A DNA stretch of 64,000 nucleotides from Listeria aquatica FSL S10-1188 (lineage in GTDB: Bacteria; Bacillota; Bacilli; Lactobacillales; Listeriaceae). Positions 29,842 through 38,515 of this stretch are shown here, piece after piece. The number at the start of each line of letters is the position of its first letter. Position 1 is the stretch's first letter. Location: positions 1-64,000 of the forward strand of contig NZ_AOCG01000013.1 of the NCBI RefSeq assembly GCF_000525795.1, written 5' to 3'. The translations under genes were made by a program, and so were the position numbers. Under the pieces are notes generated by a model. That model did no database searches. It was not told where the DNA came from and saw only the letters and a program-made list of their open reading frames with translations.

Positions 29842-30541
29842 ATGGAACAAATCGATCAACTTCGCACGGCCGTGCGCGCCGCAAACCAAATTGTCTTTTT
29901 GACAGGCGCGGGGGTTTCCGTGCCTTCGGGGATCCCGGATTACCGCTCAAAAAATGGGCTTTATGCCGGAAAGCACAATCCAGAATACTTATTAAGTGAG
30001 GCTTGTCTCGCAAATGAACCGGATGTTTTTTATCAATTCGTCACAGAAAATATGTATTATCCAGATGCCAAACCGAATCCCATTCACTTAAAAATTGCTG
30101 AGATTGGCGAAGAAAAAAAACGTCACAGTGGTTACACAAAATATTGATGGCCTTCACGAAGCAGCTGGGTCAAAATCAGTTGTGGATTTCCATGGTAGTT
30201 TGTATCACTGTTACTGCACGAAATGCGGCCAAACCGTCCCAATCGAAACGTATTTAAAATCGGATAGCCATCAAAATTGCGGTGGTCGAGTTCGGCCGGA
30301 TGTTGTGCTTTACGGGGAAGGCATCGCCGCTGATGCCATCCAAAATGCCATCCAGGCTCTGCAAACTGCGGATCTTGTCATTATTGCCGGGACGAGTTTC
30401 AAAGTCAGCCCGTTTTGTAATTTGATTGATTACAGGAATCCTAAGGCAAGCGTTTTTGCGGTGAATAAAGAAAATATTTTCTTGCCCTTCCCGCATACAA
30501 TGATCAAGGCGGACGCCCTCCAGGTCTTCAAAAAACTCTGA
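29842..30541 (+). CDS. Sir2-family NAD-dependent protein deacylase (frameshifted)
   Basis: About 232 aa once one base is removed from the A8 run 30113-30120. The NAD-binding GAGVSVPSGIPDYRS (about 21-36), TQNIDGLHE, catalytic His in VDFHGS and GTSFKVSP are all present. Of the zinc ligands, the first pair is clear (CTKC); the second pair, usually CxxC, reads HQNC, so the site may be Cys3His. ATG at 29842 has AGGAGG 8 nt upstream. Follows the MFS gene without a gap. Confidence 0.9.
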
Positions 30542-30647
30542 AAATAAAGCATGCTTTTTTGACCAAATGGTTGATTGCATGGTAAAATTTGGATAGCTGG
30601 ATCTAATTCTGGCTATCCAAATTTTCTTTTAAGGAGTGGTCGATTTT

Positions 30648-31991
30648 ATGTCACCTGACCCCGAGAGTCAGCAGATTATCTTTCAATTAATTCTCATTTT
30701 AGTTCTTACGCTACTGAATGCCTTTTTCGCATCAGCTGAAATGGCGCTTGTTTCGCTTAACAAAGGACGCGTAAAAAACCAAGCCGAGCAAGGAGATAAA
30801 AAAGCAATCAAATTAGTAAAGCTGCTTGATGATCCTAGTAACTTCCTAGCGACCATCCAAGTGTGTATCACGCTAGCAGGTTTCTTCTCGAGTGCTTCGG
30901 CAGCAACAAGTATCGCAACGCGGATTGAACCGGTTTTTGGTGGAGGAGTCTTTGCGAAGGAACTCGCCATTATCGTTGTTACAGTTATTTTGTCGTATAT
31001 TACCTTAGTTTTTGGTGAACTTTATCCGAAACGAGTCGCTTTACAGAAATCTGAGATGATTGCGCGGCTTGCAGTTACACCCATTCGTATCGTGGGGTTT
31101 CTACTTCGTCCGTTCGTCAGGTTCCTCTCGTTTTCAACAAATGTTCTTGTAAAGTTGACGCGGATGGACAAAACGGATGAAGAAGATAAGATGACGCGTG
31201 AAGAGATGCAGCTGCTTGTCGAAAATAGCGGGAAAGAAGGCGTAATTGAACAAGAAGAGCTCAGCATGCTTCGCGGTGTGTTTGAACTTGACGATAAATA
31301 TGCGCGAGAAGCAATGGTGCCACGGACGGATGCGTTCATGCTCGATATTGATATGGCGCCGGATGAAATTTGTGACTTGCTACTGAATGAGAATTACTCG
31401 CGAATTCCGGTTTATAAAAATGACGCGGATTCGATTGTAGGTATTCTGCACTTGAAAGATTATTTCGCTGCAGCACGACAAGTCGGATTTGAAAAAGTAG
31501 ATATTCATTCACTCATCAAAGACGCCTATTTTGCGCCTGAAACAATCTTCATTGATGATCTTCTGAAAAATATGCAGAGGACGCGAAATCAAATGACGGT
31601 GCTAATGGATGAATACGGCGGTGTGGCAGGTCTCATTACCATTGAAGACATGCTTGAAGAAATCGTTGGCGATATTGATGACGAATATGATGATTTAACT
31701 AATGAGTTTACTAAAATAGATGAAAACACCTATGAATTAGAAGGTATGTTTGCGCTTGATGACTTTAATCGCATGTTTGATGTCGAGCTTCCTTCCCGCG
31801 GTGTAGATACGATTGCAGGTTTCGTACTCACTCTGATCGGGAATATCCCGGAAGACGGCGAACAAGTTGTAGCTGAATATGAAGATTTCACATTCACAGC
31901 GCTCGAAATAAAAGAAGCGAGGCTAGTTTCCATCAGGGTCGAACGGGCAAAAAAGCCCGAAGCTGAACCTGTAAAGCTTGAACTTGCTTAA
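30648..31991 (+). CDS. CNNM/CorC (HlyC) family transporter
   Basis: A 447-aa protein. The DUF21 membrane domain (three or four helices, about 10-190) contains NAFFASAEMALVSLN, followed by two CBS domains (about 205-330, with MVPRTDAFMLDID and MDEYGGVAGLITIED) and a C-terminal CorC/HlyC domain. Such proteins take part in Mg2+ (or Co2+) efflux; older haemolysin names are misleading. ATG at 30648 with AAGGAG upstream. Single-gene unit with terminator. Confidence 0.93.
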   Translation: MSPDPESQQIIFQLILILVLTLLNAFFASAEMALVSLNKGRVKNQAEQGDKKAIKLVKLLDDPSNFLATIQVCITLAGFFSSASAATSIATRIEPVFGGGVFAKELAIIVVTVILSYITLVFGELYPKRVALQKSEMIARLAVTPIRIVGFLLRPFVRFLSFSTNVLVKLTRMDKTDEEDKMTREEMQLLVENSGKEGVIEQEELSMLRGVFELDDKYAREAMVPRTDAFMLDIDMAPDEICDLLLNENYSRIPVYKNDADSIVGILHLKDYFAAARQVGFEKVDIHSLIKDAYFAPETIFIDDLLKNMQRTRNQMTVLMDEYGGVAGLITIEDMLEEIVGDIDDEYDDLTNEFTKIDENTYELEGMFALDDFNRMFDVELPSRGVDTIAGFVLTLIGNIPEDGEQVVAEYEDFTFTALEIKEARLVSIRVERAKKPEAEPVKLELA

Positions 31992-31995
31992 CGTA

Positions 31996-32027
31996 AAGAC
32001 AGAGCGGCGTTACCGCTCTGTCTTTAT
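31996..32027 (+). terminator. Terminator after the CorC-like gene
   Basis: AAAGACAGAGCGG-CGTTA-CCGCTCTGTCTTT, then a T-rich stretch. Confidence 0.9.
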
Positions 32028-32049
32028 TTGCTAGGGGAGGTATCATAAA

Positions 32050-33009
32050 GTGACAAATATCAAAGAGATTGCAAAGCGTGCTGGGGTTTCTGTTACAACC
32101 GTATCGCGGGTTTTAAATCAACATCCTTACGTTGCAGCCGACAAACGCGAACGCGTCGAAGCTATCATCCATGAACTGGATTACATACCAAACCGCAGTG
32201 CGATGAATCTAGCGCGCGGAAAAACTAACACAGTTGGCGTCATTTTGCCGTATACGGATCATCCTTGGTTCGATAAAATCACAAGTGGAATTCTCGAAGC
32301 GGCTTTTCGTGAAAAATATTCTGTCACGCTCCTACCAACGGGTTACGACCCTAAACGAGAATTGAAACACCTCGAAATGCTGAAAACCAAACAAGTGGAT
32401 GGCATCATCATCACTTCTCGGGCGAACCCTTTTCAATCCTTACTCGAAGTAGCTGAAGTCGAACAGCTTGTTTTTTGCGAAGAAACCGAGCAGCCTGAGC
32501 TTTCCTGTGCGTATATCAATCGTTTCCAAGCCTTCCAAGATGGCTTTCGCTTCATCCAAAACAAAGGCTATCAAAATGTCGCTTTCACAACAGGGCGAAC
32601 AGATCGCATTAGTCCGAGCACGCAAAACAAAATTGCCGCGTTTGAGGAAGTTTTTGCGACCAAAGCGAATCGCGCCAATATGCTCAACAACTGTTATGAC
32701 GTTTCGGACGGGGAAGCCGCCGCCGAGTATTTCTTGGAAAAAGCGCCTGTAAAGCCAGATGCGATCTATGCGACAGGAGATGAAGTCGCCGCGGGAATCT
32801 TCGCTTACGCACGGAAAAACGGTTTGCGAGTTCCTGAAGATCTGGCGATTTTAGGGCAAGAAAATTTGCCGGTCAGTGAGGTCTTGGAGATTTCGACGTT
32901 GGATCATCATTTGAAACGGCTTGGAACGGCTGCCTTTTCGATTTTCCATTCTGACAAAGTGCAGAAACAAAAAATCCATCATGAACTCGTTAAACGAAAA
33001 TCTTTATAA
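32050..33009 (+). CDS. LacI-family transcription regulator
   Basis: A 319-aa LacI/GalR regulator. The helix-turn-helix IKEIAKRAGVSVTTVSRVL (3-21) and hinge helix NRSAMNLARGKTNTVGVI are standard, and a periplasmic-binding-protein-like ligand domain follows. GTG start at 32050 with GGGGAGG upstream. Effector unknown, probably a sugar. A perfect LacI-type operator lies right after the gene (33034-33049), in front of the next gene. Confidence 0.92.
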   Translation: MTNIKEIAKRAGVSVTTVSRVLNQHPYVAADKRERVEAIIHELDYIPNRSAMNLARGKTNTVGVILPYTDHPWFDKITSGILEAAFREKYSVTLLPTGYDPKRELKHLEMLKTKQVDGIIITSRANPFQSLLEVAEVEQLVFCEETEQPELSCAYINRFQAFQDGFRFIQNKGYQNVAFTTGRTDRISPSTQNKIAAFEEVFATKANRANMLNNCYDVSDGEAAAEYFLEKAPVKPDAIYATGDEVAAGIFAYARKNGLRVPEDLAILGQENLPVSEVLEISTLDHHLKRLGTAAFSIFHSDKVQKQKIHHELVKRKSL

Positions 33010-33028
33010 ATTTTCTTAAGGATCACGC

Positions 33029-33049
33029 TTGACATGAAACCCGTTTCAT
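33029..33049 (+). promoter_or_regulatory. -35 box overlapped by a LacI-type operator
   Basis: TTGACA (33029-33034) leads into the perfect dyad ATGAAACCCGTTTCAT (33034-33049), the usual size and style of a LacI-family operator. It lies upstream of the 33091 gene and would place that gene and the HAD gene under the adjacent LacI regulator. The -10 is unclear (TACAAC at 33054-33059). Confidence 0.6.
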
Positions 33050-33090
33050 CATTTACAACTAAGATATAACATATGAAGAGGGTGAAAACA

Positions 33091-33447
33091 GTGCAACTTG
33101 AAGGAATCTGTAAAGTCCATTCTGGAATTGGCATGGAGTATCAATACGGGGAATTTTATATAGACCGAGATTATCTGGTATTTGAACAAAATTATGGTTA
33201 CAAAATGGGAAAGCGACACACCTATCCTTTGCAAACCTTAGAGAACATTGCGCTGATACCAGAAAATGGCCAAGTTTATTTAACATTTAGCTGCGAAAAA
33301 ACCTGTTTCGAGATTACGGGAACGGAAGAAAAACTATTTCCCTTCTATGAAGCGCTCCACACGAAGCAAGGGCTACCAAAAACTAGCACACCGCAACCGA
33401 AAAGAAGCCGCTACACAACACACCACCAATACTTTTTTTCAAAATGA
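33091..33447 (+). CDS. Hypothetical protein, beta-rich
   Basis: About 118 aa, no signal peptide or membrane helix. Alternating residues (GEFYIDRDYLVFEQNYGYKM, QVYLTFSCEKTCFEITG) suggest a small beta barrel, perhaps PH-like, followed by a basic, low-complexity tail. I do not recognise the family. GTG at 33091 with GAGGGTG upstream is preferred to ATG at 33073, which has no ribosome site. It is followed without a gap by the HAD gene; both lie behind the LacI operator. Confidence 0.6.
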   Translation: MQLEGICKVHSGIGMEYQYGEFYIDRDYLVFEQNYGYKMGKRHTYPLQTLENIALIPENGQVYLTFSCEKTCFEITGTEEKLFPFYEALHTKQGLPKTSTPQPKRSRYTTHHQYFFSK

Positions 33448-33458
33448 GGAGGATCGAG

Positions 33459-34079
33459 ATGTATCAAGCGATTGTTTTCGATGTGGATGGCACCATTTTA
33501 GATACCGAAAAAGCGGTTTTGCATTCCTTGCAATCGGTTTTAGCAGAAGAAGACCAATTTTATACACATGAAGAATTACGATTCGCGCTTGGCATTCCAG
33601 GTGAAAAAGCGATTCAGCGTTTAAATATTCAAAATGAGGAAGAAATCCTCACAAAATGGATGGAACGGGAAGTCCAGATGGCTAGCGAAGTTCAGCTTTT
33701 TGATGGAATCGAGGCTGTGCTAGCGCAAATCCCAGAAAGTGGTGTCGTCACTTCCAAAAATAGTTATGAGATGAAAAAAGGATTTTACCTATTTGGAATT
33801 GGTGACTATTTTCAAGCGATCGTTTGTGCAAGCGACACAGTGAATCACAAGCCACACCCTGATCCGCTACTTAAAGCAATAGAACTTCTTGCAAGAAACC
33901 CGCAGGAAGTGCTTTACGTCGGTGATTCGCCTTACGACATGGCTTGCGCCCATTCAGCCGGAGTCGATTTTGGTTTGGCGCTGTGGGGAGCAAAATCCGA
34001 AAAAGGCTTTGAAAAAGCCGAACATGTCTTTCGGCAGCCAAGCGAGATTTTAACACATGTCGCCATCCAAAATGAATAG
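33459..34079 (+). CDS. HAD-family hydrolase (phosphoglycolate phosphatase-like)
   Basis: A 206-aa HAD IA phosphatase. Motif I VFDVDGTILDTEKAV, motif II VVTSKNSYEMKKGF, Lys in NHKPHPDPLLKA, motif IV LYVGDSPYDMACAHSAG. The alpha-helical cap lies between motifs I and II. Similar to Gph/PpaX-like enzymes; substrate unknown. ATG at 33459 has GAGGAGG upstream. Last gene of the probable LacI-controlled pair. Confidence 0.9.
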   Translation: MYQAIVFDVDGTILDTEKAVLHSLQSVLAEEDQFYTHEELRFALGIPGEKAIQRLNIQNEEEILTKWMEREVQMASEVQLFDGIEAVLAQIPESGVVTSKNSYEMKKGFYLFGIGDYFQAIVCASDTVNHKPHPDPLLKAIELLARNPQEVLYVGDSPYDMACAHSAGVDFGLALWGAKSEKGFEKAEHVFRQPSEILTHVAIQNE

Positions 34080-34086
34080 CTAGACT

Positions 34087-34120
34087 AAAAAAAAGGAAGC
34101 CTCTTTACGAAGCTTCCTTT
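34087..34120. terminator. Bidirectional terminator
   Basis: AAAGGAAGC pairs with GCTTCCTTT between the convergent HAD gene (+) and SDR gene (-), flanked by A and T tracts. Confidence 0.8.
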
Positions 34121-34125
34121 CTTGC

Positions 34126-34904
34126 TTAAACGCTTGTAAAACCGCCATCTACAATAATGTGTTGACTCGTCACATAAGTTGAAGCATCCGAAGATAAATA
34201 AATGATGGTGCCGTTAAGCTCTCCTTTTCTGCCGTGTCTTGAGGCCGGTGTCAATTGATTATAGAGCTTTATGAAATCTTCATGCTTAAATAGCGAATCG
34301 ATCGTCATTTCTGATTCAAATAACCCAGGTCCTATAGAATTGACTGTAATATTCTCTTCCATATAAGTAGCAGCCATCCCCATTGTCAAACCGCGCACAG
34401 CCGCTTTTGAGGTATTATAAGCATGCCTTGCGAGCTCATAACCTTTATCTGCCACAACGGCATTAATGGACGCTAAATTCACGATTTTCCCATACCTTTG
34501 TTTTCGCATATGTGGAAGTACAAATTTAGACATTAAATACATCCCTTTCACGTTAACTTCCATCGATGTATCCCAGTCTGCCTCTGAAAGCTGATCGACC
34601 GTTCCCATAATCGCGACCCCAGCATTATTTAATAATATATCGATTTTTTAAAAAAATGTTCCACAACTTCTGCTACTGCTTTTTCAACACTATGTTCATC
34701 CGTAACATCGCATACAATCGGAATAGCTTTTCTTCCTTTTGCCGTAATTTCCCGCGCCACCTCATCTAACTTTTCTTTTCTACGCGCAAGAAGTGCCACA
34801 TCAGCCCCGTAATCTGCATAACAAAGTGCCGCGTCTCTTCCTAAACCACTTGAAGCCCCAGTTACGACTGCCACTTTTCCCGTTAAATCAAACATATTGT
34901 TCAT
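34126..34904 (-). CDS. Short-chain dehydrogenase/reductase (frameshifted)
   Basis: About 259 aa after adding one base within the T6A7 stretch 34644-34656. The cofactor motif TGASSGLG is near residue 16, NNAG is restored by the correction, and the active site is the SINA Ser followed by YNTSK (Tyr and Lys). Sequence resembles gluconate 5-dehydrogenase-type SDRs; substrate unknown. ATG at 34904 has AAGGAGG 7 nt upstream. Confidence 0.88.
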
Positions 34905-34990
34905 AATGATGCCTCCTTGATATGATTTATTGCACCATCATGGTAACAAATATATTTATACGGTTAAAGAATATGATACCCTGATTCCAC

Positions 34991-35173
34991 CTAATTCCTC
35001 ATTAGAAAAATGGCCATACTGGTCAAAACTCCAATCAAAAGGCTCCATTTTTCTAAAACACTAAATTTCCAAAGCTTTCCACCCGTTTCTTGGTTAAAAA
35101 ATGCATTTAACGTGATATAAAAACGCGAAAAAGAACCATTTCCATCCACTATGGCACTAGTTTCGTTTGTCAC
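34991..35173 (-). CDS. Small putative membrane protein, 60 aa
   Basis: GTG start preceded by AAAGGATG. The C-terminal end (EKWSLLIGVLTSMAIFLM) is a likely membrane helix. Its start overlaps the stop of a 39-aa ORF (35170-35289) by a GTGA junction. Part of the toxin island; possibly an immunity or accessory protein. No family recognised. Confidence 0.35.
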   Translation of the reverse strand: MTNETSAIVDGNGSFSRFYITLNAFFNQETGGKLWKFSVLEKWSLLIGVLTSMAIFLMRN

Positions 35174-35289
35174 TTGCTTTCATCCTTTCTTTCATTGTCT
35201 AACCCCCAAGCCCTTTTTAATTTAACTGAACCAACACTGTAATTTGCAGTAAATATTACTATCTTTAATTTTCTTTCAGTTATTTTCAT
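35170..35289 (-). CDS. Small ORF, 39 aa, coupled to the next
   Basis: ATG at 35289 lies directly after the stop of the 97-aa gene (35293), and its stop overlaps the GTG start at 35173. The peptide begins MKITERKLKIVIF and is basic. No ribosome site is obvious. It may be a real coupled ORF or a remnant. Confidence 0.25.
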   Translation of the reverse strand: MKITERKLKIVIFTANYSVGSVKLKRAWGLDNERKDESK

Positions 35290-35292
35290 TTA

Positions 35293-35586
35293 CTAGCTTT
35301 CCCATATATTTTCATCTTTATTATTTAAAACTGCTTCTATATTATTATTTTTTAAAATAACCATATAATCATATGGAAGGGCTAGAAATTGAATGAATTC
35401 AGGTCTTTTCTTCAAAAGTTCATAAGCGTATATTGCATATAAATCTTCTTTTCTCTCGCCCTCTAATTTTTGTACAAAAGGATTTGACATGTAGTCATTT
35501 GTCTTTATTAAAAAGCAGTTTTGAGCCATCTCCTCCAAAAAATAAGTAGCCCATGCAACTTGAAATGAAAACCCATTAACTATCAT
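35293..35586 (-). CDS. Hypothetical protein of the toxin island
   Basis: A 97-aa protein, acidic at its C-terminus (NNKDENIWES). The composition and place, after a toxin gene and a SUKH immunity gene, suggest a second immunity protein; I do not recognise the family. ATG at 35586 overlaps the stop of a short upstream frame (35587-35694) that ends ...TNSTLKKIDQA. Confidence 0.5.
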   Translation of the reverse strand: MIVNGFSFQVAWATYFLEEMAQNCFLIKTNDYMSNPFVQKLEGERKEDLYAIYAYELLKKRPEFIQFLALPYDYMVILKNNNIEAVLNNKDENIWES

Positions 35587-35694
35587 GCTTGGTCAATCTT
35601 CTTTAAAGTTGAATTCGTTTTTTTTAAATTCTCTTGTTCACCCTCAGGATCTAGCAAAATAGCATGTCTACTTAAATTTCTTTTTATATTTCCA
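35587..35694 (-). other. Short open frame, possible remnant of a displaced toxin tip
   Basis: A frame of about 36 codons (GNIKRNLSRHAILLDPEGEQ ...) runs between the SUKH gene and the 97-aa gene, with no ATG/GTG start and a TGA overlapping the next ATG. It could be the broken C-terminus of an alternative toxin tip, as is common in polymorphic toxin loci. Confidence 0.25.
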
Positions 35695-36168
35695 CTACTC
35701 AGTTAAGTTCGCCAAAAACTCTTTAAAACTAGAAAATCCTTTCAAAAATACTGGCTCTAATTCAGAAGATTCTTCGTGTTTCCATACCCCAACAGCAGGA
35801 GACTGTTCTCTATCTTTAAAACTTAAACAAAGAAAATCCCCTCCAAACAAGCTTGCAATAGGCAATAATTCAACTCCGACTAAATCCTCATTATCAGTTA
35901 ATCTATCTTCAATCTGGGATAGCACAACATCTATATCGTACATACCAAGCTCATTGTCCTCACTATCTTCTAAAACACATAAAAATCTTTCAATCACATA
36001 CTCATGTGAAGAAACAGTAAAAACATTTGTAATTGGTACTGCTCCATTATATTTGGAAATAAATGTCACATATTCAATTGGCAACGTCACTTTCCAGTAA
36101 TGTTCTTCTTTTTCTATATCTTTTTGAGTAGGTAAAGGTAAAATTATGGATGTTTCTTCAATTTTCAT
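35695..36168 (-). CDS. SUKH (SMI1/KNR4) family immunity protein
   Basis: A 157-aa acidic protein. The SUKH core is visible: LPIEYVTFISKYNGA near residue 30 and LLPIASLFGGDFLCLSF near 103. SUKH proteins neutralise co-encoded nuclease toxins. It lies 23 nt after the stop of the WHH nuclease toxin gene, so it is the probable antitoxin for it. RBS GGAG. Confidence 0.88.
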   Translation of the reverse strand: MKIEETSIILPLPTQKDIEKEEHYWKVTLPIEYVTFISKYNGAVPITNVFTVSSHEYVIERFLCVLEDSEDNELGMYDIDVVLSQIEDRLTDNEDLVGVELLPIASLFGGDFLCLSFKDREQSPAVGVWKHEESSELEPVFLKGFSSFKEFLANLTE

Positions 36169-36191
36169 AAAACCATCTCCAAACTATTTTA

Positions 36192-37943
36192 TTATCTTCC
36201 GCTATCTGCCCACATTCCTACAGTTCTGCCACCATTATGACTTGTAATGTTGTGTACGCCAAAATCTACAAGCTCCATTTTACCAGGAATTTCAGTATGG
36301 TGCCATGTTTTGCCAGGACGACTACCACCAATTTGTTCATTTAACCAATCGAACTGTTCCTTATCTGATTTAAGCCACAAATCTTTAGGTAAGTCAATAG
36401 TTTCTTCAACTACTCCTGCGCCTTTAAAATCCGCAAATCCATATTTCATGTTTTCTACAGGAGTCACTTTTACATCAGGTATTAAGCCCTCATTTACAGC
36501 CATTTCTTTTATCAGTTTTTTCTGCTTAATTGATAAATTTTCTCCTCCAGGAATAGATTTATTCCATGACCATTTTTCATTTTTAGATACTATTTCAGCA
36601 TATTTCTGAGAGTAACTTTGTAAAGCATCATCAAATGATGCCTTACCATTAACAAAATCGTCAATTAAATTAACATTAGCCTCGCTGGCTTTCTCACTTG
36701 CCACTCCGCGTCTTCCGCTACTCAAATTCAAATCATACTTCCGCAAGACATCTTTCATTTTCTCCGTGGCATTTGTGACTTTCGAAGTCCCACCAGCCGG
36801 AAGCGCCCCAAATCCATCAGCGGCGAGTTGGCGTCTTGAGTTCAAATTCAAGTTATTCTTGAAGTTGTCTGCCACTTTTCCAACTTCGTCGAGCCCTTTG
36901 ATACTCTTTTCAATCCCCGTATGTACTGCTTCTTTTACCGTTGTTTTTAAACTATTAATCCTTGTTAAGGCTTTGCTTTTCCCTAGTTTAATCAAGTCAT
37001 CCGCTTTAGACGGAATACTTTTCACACCATGCAAAAGATTGTCGCTTAAACTCGCTAGCTTCGTGCCTGACCGAATGGCTTGCGTGCCTCCTGAAAAAGC
37101 TTTCATACCCGGTACAATATCCAACAGCGAAAAGGCTCCACGCATGACACGTTCTGAGGTATCCATTTCCCGACCCGTTAACCAATCTTTCCCACTCACT
37201 GCCGCACTCATTTCTAAACCACCATAAGCCAAACCTAGCGCAAGTCCTGCTGGCGGGCAGAAAATACTCACGCCCACAATGGCAACCGTCGCCACAACAT
37301 TCACCCAGAACTCTTTCTTTTGTTGCTCATCTTTAATCGAGGTGTATTCAAAAGCACGGGAATTGATCATGGCTGAGCGAAAATCTTTTTGACTCACATC
37401 TTGATCTTTATTTTGCCGTTTCCATTCTTCATACTGGACTTTCATTTGATCCGCATAATAATTATCCCCACTAAACAAATCGTCTAAACTGACTTCCTTT
37501 TTGGGAACTTCAATCTGTTCTTGCGTATAACTATTCGCATAGCTCGTGACAGTTGTTGTCGCACCAATCCGATTTTTCGTTGTGAATTTTGAAGCATCTA
37601 AGTCCCGCATACCTTCCACAAATTCGTCTAATGCTTCATAAAAAGGTTGGTCAATCTTGTCTTCTACAAGGTTCCCCGCTTCTCCTGCAAAGTCGTGTAA
37701 AACTTCAAAATCTTCATAGAGTGCTTGGAGTTTGTGCTTGTTATCTGTGTGAGAAAAAGAGATCGCACCATCTGCATCCAATCTCGCAATATCTTTTTCC
37801 ACTTCCTCTAAGTTTTTCGAGACGTCCTTTAAACTGTCTATAGCCCCTTTTCCCCAAGCTCCTTTTCCAATGAGGTTTCCGATGCTTTTTTCTGCTTTTT
37901 CAAAATCATCTTCCTGATAATGAACATCTTTCACCAAATGCAT
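36192..37943 (-). CDS. Polymorphic toxin with C-terminal WHH (HNH/Endo VII) nuclease
   Basis: A 583-aa toxin. N-terminal ~130 aa: helical coiled region of the kind found in type VII-exported LXG-like effectors. Then a hydrophobic stretch (VNVVATVAIVGVSIFCPPAG) and a pre-toxin (PT-TG-like) motif with DWLTGREMDTSERVMRGAF and LLDIVPGMKA. The C-terminal ~100 aa hold TWHHTEIPGKMELVD, then HNITSHNGGRTVGMW, the WHH-type HNH nuclease signature. It probably cuts target-cell DNA or RNA. No esx or ess secretion genes are visible here. Start ATG 37943 (AGGTGA upstream). Confidence 0.87.
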   Translation of the reverse strand: MHLVKDVHYQEDDFEKAEKSIGNLIGKGAWGKGAIDSLKDVSKNLEEVEKDIARLDADGAISFSHTDNKHKLQALYEDFEVLHDFAGEAGNLVEDKIDQPFYEALDEFVEGMRDLDASKFTTKNRIGATTTVTSYANSYTQEQIEVPKKEVSLDDLFSGDNYYADQMKVQYEEWKRQNKDQDVSQKDFRSAMINSRAFEYTSIKDEQQKKEFWVNVVATVAIVGVSIFCPPAGLALGLAYGGLEMSAAVSGKDWLTGREMDTSERVMRGAFSLLDIVPGMKAFSGGTQAIRSGTKLASLSDNLLHGVKSIPSKADDLIKLGKSKALTRINSLKTTVKEAVHTGIEKSIKGLDEVGKVADNFKNNLNLNSRRQLAADGFGALPAGGTSKVTNATEKMKDVLRKYDLNLSSGRRGVASEKASEANVNLIDDFVNGKASFDDALQSYSQKYAEIVSKNEKWSWNKSIPGGENLSIKQKKLIKEMAVNEGLIPDVKVTPVENMKYGFADFKGAGVVEETIDLPKDLWLKSDKEQFDWLNEQIGGSRPGKTWHHTEIPGKMELVDFGVHNITSHNGGRTVGMWADSGR

Positions 37944-38040
37944 TCACCTGCCTGTCTCCTTTTTTCTACCCATTTAGTTTAGCATAGGAAAGGAAAAGAA
38001 GATGTGGACATTTTGTGAATTTTTCTAACGATTACACATA

Positions 38041-38073
38041 AAAAAAAGACCAACAAGTTATATCCTTGTTGGC
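38041..38073 (-). terminator. Second terminator downstream of tRNA-Lys
   Basis: On the minus strand CCAACAAG and CTTGTTGG form an 8-bp stem followed by about seven U. Confidence 0.7.
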
Positions 38074-38249
38074 ATTGCCTTACACAGATTTTCAAATTAT
38101 TCAAAATAACATACCTCTAAAACCCCCAGATCCCTTCTCAAGACTTCGTATCTCTTGTCATTTTAATGGTACTCATTTATTCAATAAGCATAACATGTCT
38201 TTCTCTTAAAACATGGGATATTTCGTGAATGTTTCTGGTATTCGAATAT

Positions 38250-38309
38250 AAAAAAAGACTGCAAGCTTCTTCTTCCAAACGTTTAAAAACGCCGAAAAAG
38301 CTCCAGTCT
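38250..38309 (-). terminator. Terminator after tRNA-Lys
   Basis: On the minus strand AGACTG pairs with CAGTCT and AGCTT with AAGCT, then seven U. It lies 20 nt beyond the 3' end of the tRNA. Confidence 0.75.
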
Positions 38310-38327
38310 CAAGGGTTTGGCACCCAA

Positions 38328-38399
<72 letters not shown>

Positions 38400-38461
38400 G
38401 TGAAAAATTTGTCAACAGACTAATTCTACCACTTTCTTTATTTTTTGCAAGCATTTTTAAT

Positions 38462-38508
38462 AAAAAAGCCCGAACCAATGGTTTCTTGCCCCCATTAGCT
38501 CAAGCTTT
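38462..38508 (-). terminator. Terminator after the amino acid permease
   Basis: An imperfect stem around CCAATGG/CCATTAG with AAGCTT-type outer pairs, followed on the minus strand by six U. Confidence 0.55.
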
Positions 38509-38515
38509 TCCTTTT

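Larger units (their letters stand above)
37944..38327. other. Intergenic region between toxin gene and tRNA-Lys
   Basis: AT-rich, no gene. It contains two minus-strand terminator hairpins (38041-38073 and 38250-38309). The toxin gene promoter must lie in the first ~100 bp but is not obvious. Confidence 0.6.
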
